Origin: Collinsella sp.
GTDB lineage: Bacteria > Actinomycetota > Coriobacteriia > Coriobacteriales > Coriobacteriaceae
Length of the DNA: 43,917 bases
Direction: 5' to 3'
Assembly (NCBI GenBank): GCA_019419455.1
Contig: DXZW01000028.1
Location: forward strand, 1-43,917
The position numbers and the translations under genes were made by a program. The notes under the pieces are model-generated. The model was given only the letters and a program-made list of their open reading frames with translations. It was not told where the DNA came from and ran no database searches. Each line of letters begins with the position of its first letter. The stretch's first letter is position 1. Shown one piece after another: positions 39,783-43,917 of this stretch.

Positions 39783-40751
39783 ATGCCGCTCATCTCCATC
39801 GTCGTGCCGTGCTACAACGAGCAGGAATCACTTCCGATCTTTCTCAAAGAGCTCGATGGCGTCGTTCGCATCATGACCCAGCAAGACCCCGGCATCTCCT
39901 TTGAGACAGTCCTCATCGACGATGGCTCGGCAGACAAAACGCTCGCCGTCATGAAAGCAGAAGCCGCGGCGGCGCATCCATACGCCATCCGCTGGCACTC
40001 TTTCTCGCGCAACTTTGGCAAGGAGGCGGCGCTACTCGCCGGACTCCAGCACGCAAAGGGCGACTATGTCGCCACCATGGATGCCGACATGCAGGACCCG
40101 CCCTCGCTCCTGCCGCAGATGTACGAGATCTTACAAACCGAAGACTACGACAACGTCGCCACACGCAGGACCACCCGCAAAGGCGAGCCTCCCATCAGGT
40201 CGTTCTGTGCCCGTATGTTCTACAAGATCATTAACCGCATTTCCAAGGCCGACATCGTCGACGGAGCACGCGATTTTAGGCTCATGAAGCGACCTATGGT
40301 CAACGCCATCATCTCCATGGGCGAATATAACCGATTCTCCAAGGGCATTTACGGCTGGGTCGGCTTCAAGACCAAATGGCTCCCCTACGTAAACGTCAAC
40401 CGCGTGGCCGGCGAGACCAAATGGAGCTTTTGGTCGCTGCTCCTCTATTCCATCGACGGCATCGTCGCGTTTTCCACGGCGCCGCTCTCCCTCGCCGCCC
40501 TCACGGGTATCGTTTTCTGTCTCATTGCCATCCTGGGATTCATCGTCATCCTGGTCAAGACGCTTGTTTGGGGTGACCCCGTCGGCGGATGGCCGTCCCT
40601 CGCCTGCCTCATAACGCTGTTTGGCGGCATGCAGCTTCTGTGCTTAGGAATCATCGGTGAATACTTGGCAAAAGCCTACTTGGAAACCAAACGACGTCCC
40701 ATCTATATCATTCGAGAATCCAACGAGGAATCTGATGACACGACCCAATAA
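39783..40751 (+). CDS. Polyprenyl-phosphate glycosyltransferase (GtrB/ArnC-like family 2)
   Basis: The 322-residue protein starts ISIVVPCYNEQESLPIFL and contains FSRNFGKEAALLAGLQHA, the hallmark of bactoprenol glycosyltransferases, and ATMDADMQDPP with the metal-binding DAD at 100-102. Two membrane helices (about 236-258 and 268-292) follow. Such enzymes load a sugar onto undecaprenyl phosphate for use outside the membrane. The following YfhO-type protein is a plausible user of that lipid-linked sugar. Its end overlaps the start of that gene by 17 bases. Confidence 0.92.
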   Translation: MPLISIVVPCYNEQESLPIFLKELDGVVRIMTQQDPGISFETVLIDDGSADKTLAVMKAEAAAAHPYAIRWHSFSRNFGKEAALLAGLQHAKGDYVATMDADMQDPPSLLPQMYEILQTEDYDNVATRRTTRKGEPPIRSFCARMFYKIINRISKADIVDGARDFRLMKRPMVNAIISMGEYNRFSKGIYGWVGFKTKWLPYVNVNRVAGETKWSFWSLLLYSIDGIVAFSTAPLSLAALTGIVFCLIAILGFIVILVKTLVWGDPVGGWPSLACLITLFGGMQLLCLGIIGEYLAKAYLETKRRPIYIIRESNEESDDTTQ

Positions 40752-43146
40752 CAGCACACTCAAGAATGTGGCGCTCTACGCCGCCTGCTTCGCGTTTTCC
40801 GTCGCACTTTTTATCGCACTTGCAGCGGCGGGGCATGTCTACCCCTTTGGCGACAACTCGTTTCTCACCAACGATCTCAAATACCAATACATCGACTTCT
40901 TTGCGTGGTTTCGCCGCGTCCTTTTAGGCGAGACAAACCTTCGTTATTCCTTCTCGCAGGGACTCGGCATGAACACATGGGGGCTCTATAGCTACTACCT
41001 CGCCAGCCCCTTCAACCTGCTCTGTGTGCTGTTTCCCGCAGACAAGCTGACGCTCTTCGTATTTGCCATAACCGCGCTCAAACTGGGCTGCATCCACATC
41101 AGCAGCGCTTGGTATGTGCAAAAGCGCTTTAACCTGTCCAAGCCCGCAGCATTCCTGCTTTCCCTCTCATTTACGTTTTGCAGTTGGACCATAAGTAATT
41201 TGTGTAATCCGCTCTGGATTGATTGCCTTATCCTGCTACCCATCTGCGCCTTCGGATGCTACGAGCTCATTCGCAAACAAAAAATGATACGCCTCGTTAT
41301 TGCGATTGCTCTCAATGTCATGTTCTGTTGGTATACGGCCTATATCAGCATCCTGTTCCTCAGCATCTTCGTACTGGTTGAGTTTGTCGATTACGTCGCT
41401 GCAGAAGGATATAGCTGGATGCTCACGCTCGACCGAGTCCTACGATTTGCAGGGGCTATGCTGCTTGGGTTGCTCCTGTCCGCCTGGACCTTTTTGCCGA
41501 CCATCCTTGCCATGGCAAAAGGCGGCCCCGTGCTGGCACTTGGACCTTTGCTTAAAACAGGCCTCAAATCGCTCATCAGGGGCTTCATCCCCGGCATGTG
41601 GGTGAATAACGGGAATACGCCGCAGTTCTATTGCGGCGTCATCATGATGTTACTTGCAATAAGCCTACTGTTTAACCGCAAGGTTTCGACCAGGATACGC
41701 ATCGCAACGTTCGTCGTCACAGCCGTCCTGATCGCTAGCTCCGTTTTGAGCCCGCTCGAGTACATCTGGTGCGGCATGCGCGTTCCCAACGGGTTCTATT
41801 CGCGCACAGCCTTTTTGCTGGGCTTCTTTACGATGTGGGCCGCAGGCTATTCGTTGCAGGTGTTCGAGGGCCAGCCCAAATTTCGTCATGCCTATCGACC
41901 CGCCGTCGTATTACCAATCCTGACAATCACCGCAATTGATTTGTTTATCAACGCCCATGTGATGTGGAACCAACTGTACGCAGGCTATTCCGAAGATGCC
42001 AACTGCACCTATGTGACTACCGCAACCAACACGATCACAACCATTCAAGCCCAGGATCCTGCGTCATTCTACCGTATCGATCGAACGACCACGCGCGCCG
42101 ATAGCGCTGCCCTCAACGAGGGCTTAGCGCTTGGGTACAACCAGCTGTCGTCCTACTCATCCGCAAATAACCCGCAGGCCATCGCACTGCTCAACTCCCT
42201 TGGATACAGCAGCATTGGCGAATTCTCAACCCGTTATGCCGAGCCCATTCTCGCCGTCGATGCCCTACTGGGAGTCAAGTATGCCATTCCCGAGAACGCG
42301 CCTGCGGGATACGTTTCGGCCAAGACGAATCAGGCCGACTCTACAAGCGCGGTGTACGAGAACCCCTATGCGCTCAGCATTGGCGTCGCAGCCTCAAGCG
42401 ATATCCAAAACAGCACGCTGAAGAGCGAGAACCCCTTCGAAAAGCAGAACGACCTCTACAGCAAAATCCTAGGCCGCGAGGTCGAGCTCTATACCAAGAT
42501 CGAGGCCACGAGCACGGAGAATAGCGATAGCTTAAAGCAATGGAGCGTTACTCTTCCGGCAAGCTCCATCGGGTATCTCTACATCAACAAAGATACGACT
42601 GCCGGCAGTTATTGGCCCGTCACCCTTACCATCGACCAGCGAACGATCGAAAACGAGGCCTGGAGATTCGACAATAATATCCGCCAGATTGCGGATGCAT
42701 CGGACGCCCCGAGCCAGCATACGGTGTCAATCGGAGTCGCAGAGGGCTATACAGACATGCCCCAAGACAATGAGCCGGTCTTTTACGCCCTCAATCTGGA
42801 CGTTTTCGAGCAGATTATTAACTCGCTTAAGACGAGCGAATTTGTTCCGACGGTTTTTGAGGACGGAAGGATCGAAGGCGAGTATACCGCCAAGGATGAC
42901 GGCAACCTGCTGCTGAGCGTTCCGTACGATGAGGGCTGGAACGTAACGGTAAACGGGACCGCCGCAGAACTAACGCCCGCCGCCGATAAGGGTTTGTCGT
43001 CCCTGAACATACAGAAAGGCGCGAATAGGGTCGTGATGACCTACAAGACTCCGGGTGCCCTTGCGGGACTTGCAGTGAGTCTGGCGACCGCAGCCGCCCT
43101 TATTGCAGCGGGACTATACGCCAGGCATAAGAAAAGCCGCCGTTAA
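40735..43146 (+). CDS. YfhO-family membrane protein (probable GT-C glycosyltransferase)
   Basis: The 803-residue protein has a first helix at about 10-32, then TNDLKYQYIDFFAWFRR and a row of about a dozen helices to residue 415. An extracellular beta-rich domain (about 420-770) and a final helix before RHKKSRR complete it. YfhO proteins in Firmicutes are implicated in glycosylating lipoteichoic or wall teichoic acids using lipid-linked sugars. The ATG at 40735 follows GAGGA by five bases; an earlier in-frame ATG lies inside the preceding gene. GC is clearly lower than in its neighbours. An 11-bp stem terminator overlaps its last codons. Confidence 0.88.
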   Translation: MTRPNNSTLKNVALYAACFAFSVALFIALAAAGHVYPFGDNSFLTNDLKYQYIDFFAWFRRVLLGETNLRYSFSQGLGMNTWGLYSYYLASPFNLLCVLFPADKLTLFVFAITALKLGCIHISSAWYVQKRFNLSKPAAFLLSLSFTFCSWTISNLCNPLWIDCLILLPICAFGCYELIRKQKMIRLVIAIALNVMFCWYTAYISILFLSIFVLVEFVDYVAAEGYSWMLTLDRVLRFAGAMLLGLLLSAWTFLPTILAMAKGGPVLALGPLLKTGLKSLIRGFIPGMWVNNGNTPQFYCGVIMMLLAISLLFNRKVSTRIRIATFVVTAVLIASSVLSPLEYIWCGMRVPNGFYSRTAFLLGFFTMWAAGYSLQVFEGQPKFRHAYRPAVVLPILTITAIDLFINAHVMWNQLYAGYSEDANCTYVTTATNTITTIQAQDPASFYRIDRTTTRADSAALNEGLALGYNQLSSYSSANNPQAIALLNSLGYSSIGEFSTRYAEPILAVDALLGVKYAIPENAPAGYVSAKTNQADSTSAVYENPYALSIGVAASSDIQNSTLKSENPFEKQNDLYSKILGREVELYTKIEATSTENSDSLKQWSVTLPASSIGYLYINKDTTAGSYWPVTLTIDQRTIENEAWRFDNNIRQIADASDAPSQHTVSIGVAEGYTDMPQDNEPVFYALNLDVFEQIINSLKTSEFVPTVFEDGRIEGEYTAKDDGNLLLSVPYDEGWNVTVNGTAAELTPAADKGLSSLNIQKGANRVVMTYKTPGALAGLAVSLATAAALIAAGLYARHKKSRR

Positions 43147-43162
43147 CAAGCGGCGGCTTTTT
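43132..43162. terminator. Bidirectional intrinsic terminator between yfhO-type gene and rfbD
   Basis: AAAAGCCGCCG (43132-43142) and CGGCGGCTTTT (43151-43161) form an 11-pair stem around TTAACAAG. TTTTT follows on the plus strand and TTTTC on the minus strand, so it can end both converging transcripts. The YfhO-type stop codon lies in the loop. Confidence 0.92.
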
Positions 43163-43183
43163 CTCTCGAAAAGTTAATAGCGG

Positions 43184-43917
43184 CTAGAGCGTCTTGAGGT
43201 ACTCCCCCAGTTCTTCCTCCCAGTCGGGCATGTTGAACCCGACCGACTCGAGCCCGGACAGGTCGAGCGCGGAGTGGACCGGGCGCGGGGCGACGGGGCC
43301 CGCGGCGTTCGCGTAGTAGTCCGCGGTCGACACCGGCGCGACCCTGTCGCCGTTGCCGTTGGCTGCCTCGAAGACGGCGCGGGCGATGTCGGCCCAGGAC
43401 CTGACGGCGCCGGATCCGGTGCAGTCGTAGGTGCCGTAGGGGGCGTGCGAGCCCAGCACGTGGAAGATGGCCTCGGCCATGTCGCGCGTGAAGGTCAGGC
43501 GCCCCAGCTGGTCGTCGACCACGGTGACCTGCTCGAGCCCGTCCTCGGGGTCGGCGACGCGGTCTGAGAGCGCCTTCATCGTCTTGACGAAGTTGTGGCC
43601 CTCGCCTATGACCCAGGAGCTGCGCATGATGTAGTGGCGCGGGCACCCCGCCACGGCGATGTCGCCGGCGGCCTTGGTCTGGCCGTAGACGGACAGCGGG
43701 GAGAAGGGCTCCTCCTCGTCGTGGACCTCGGCCGTGCCGTCGAAGACGTAGTCGGAGGACACGTGGACCAGGGTGATGCCGTGCTCCGCGCAGGTGCGGG
43801 CGAGAAGCGCCGGCCCGGTGGCGTTGGCCTTCCAGGCGGTGGCGCGGCCCTCGGGGGTCTCGGCTTTATCCACGGCCGTGTAGGCGCCGCAGTTGATGAC
43901 CGTGCCGTAGAGCGACC
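43184..43917 (-). CDS. rfbD: dTDP-4-dehydrorhamnose reductase, 5' end beyond the window
   Basis: The reading frame is open through the window edge, and its visible start VINCGAYTAVDKAE is an internal family motif. The protein is therefore truncated, not beginning at the GTG near 43873. Further hallmarks are HVSSDYVFDG, SVYGQTKAAGD with the catalytic YxxxK, and the C-terminal RPVHSALDLSGLESVGF. It makes dTDP-L-rhamnose for surface glycans. In Coriobacteriia this reductase may be fused to the RfbC epimerase; the missing part would decide. Sampled lines are about 72-78% GC, far above the adjacent gene. Confidence 0.9.
   Translation of the reverse strand, partial: SLYGTVINCGAYTAVDKAETPEGRATAWKANATGPALLARTCAEHGITLVHVSSDYVFDGTAEVHDEEEPFSPLSVYGQTKAAGDIAVAGCPRHYIMRSSWVIGEGHNFVKTMKALSDRVADPEDGLEQVTVVDDQLGRLTFTRDMAEAIFHVLGSHAPYGTYDCTGSGAVRSWADIARAVFEAANGNGDRVAPVSTADYYANAAGPVAPRPVHSALDLSGLESVGFNMPDWEEELGEYLKTL

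Noticed and set aside
43184..43873. Treating rfbD as a complete 229-residue gene starting at GTG 43873
   Set aside because: The frame is open to the window edge and codes for the conserved VINCGAYTA segment upstream of that GTG, so the gene is truncated by the window.

Overview
The window looks like chromosomal DNA of a GC-rich member of the Coriobacteriia (Actinomycetota), most like Collinsella. This placement is an inference from remembered gene order and protein style; no search was run. Supporting signs are a two-subunit glycyl-tRNA synthetase (glyQ/glyS), a radical-SAM pair directly upstream of rplU-rpmA-obgE, frequent TTG and GTG starts backed by strong Shine-Dalgarno sequences, and extragenic GGGAC-type repeats.

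Left part (1-28.0 kb, almost all minus strand). Read in the direction of transcription from the right, there is a CtpE-like P-type ATPase, a zinc-ribbon membrane protein, then a cyclophilin and a TPR membrane protein. Next comes the rod-shape block mreB-mreC-mreD-PBP2-rodA, an orphan DUF697 protein, and a B12-binding radical SAM protein with its DUF2344 partner. A clear promoter then starts rplU-rpmA, and an intrinsic terminator separates rpmA from obgE-nadD-yqeK-rsfS. Divergent from plus-strand dinB lies the rpsP-khpA-rimM-trmD-lepB operon, followed by glyQ-glyS and a PPDK regulatory protein. This part serves ribosome assembly, tRNA modification and charging, secretion and wall elongation.

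Middle (28.0-36.8 kb, plus strand). A compact aromatic amino acid block runs aroF, tyrA, aroB, aroA, aroC, a chorismate mutase-prephenate dehydratase-ACT fusion, an aroE-aroK fusion and aroQ. The eight genes encode every step from PEP plus erythrose 4-phosphate to chorismate, and on to phenylpyruvate and 4-hydroxyphenylpyruvate. A 7-8-7 dyad, a TATAAA box and a terminator hairpin lie ahead of aroF, so the block may be controlled by repression and/or attenuation. Two minus-strand tRNA-Arg genes (anticodons CCG and TCT) flank the block, each with its own terminator.

Right part (37.0-43.9 kb). This is a cell-surface glycan region: a TagGH/Wzm-Wzt type ABC exporter (minus), two family 2 glycosyltransferases and a YfhO-family membrane protein (plus), and a 5'-truncated dTDP-4-dehydrorhamnose reductase (minus) at the window edge. 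The YfhO gene is much lower in GC than the adjoining rfbD.

A 28-bp unit near position 54 recurs as a perfect 33-bp inverted pair between aroC and pheA, which resembles a REPIN-type element. No CRISPR array, prophage, insertion sequence or rRNA was seen, and no gene-free stretch exceeds about 300 bp once the tRNAs and leaders are counted.
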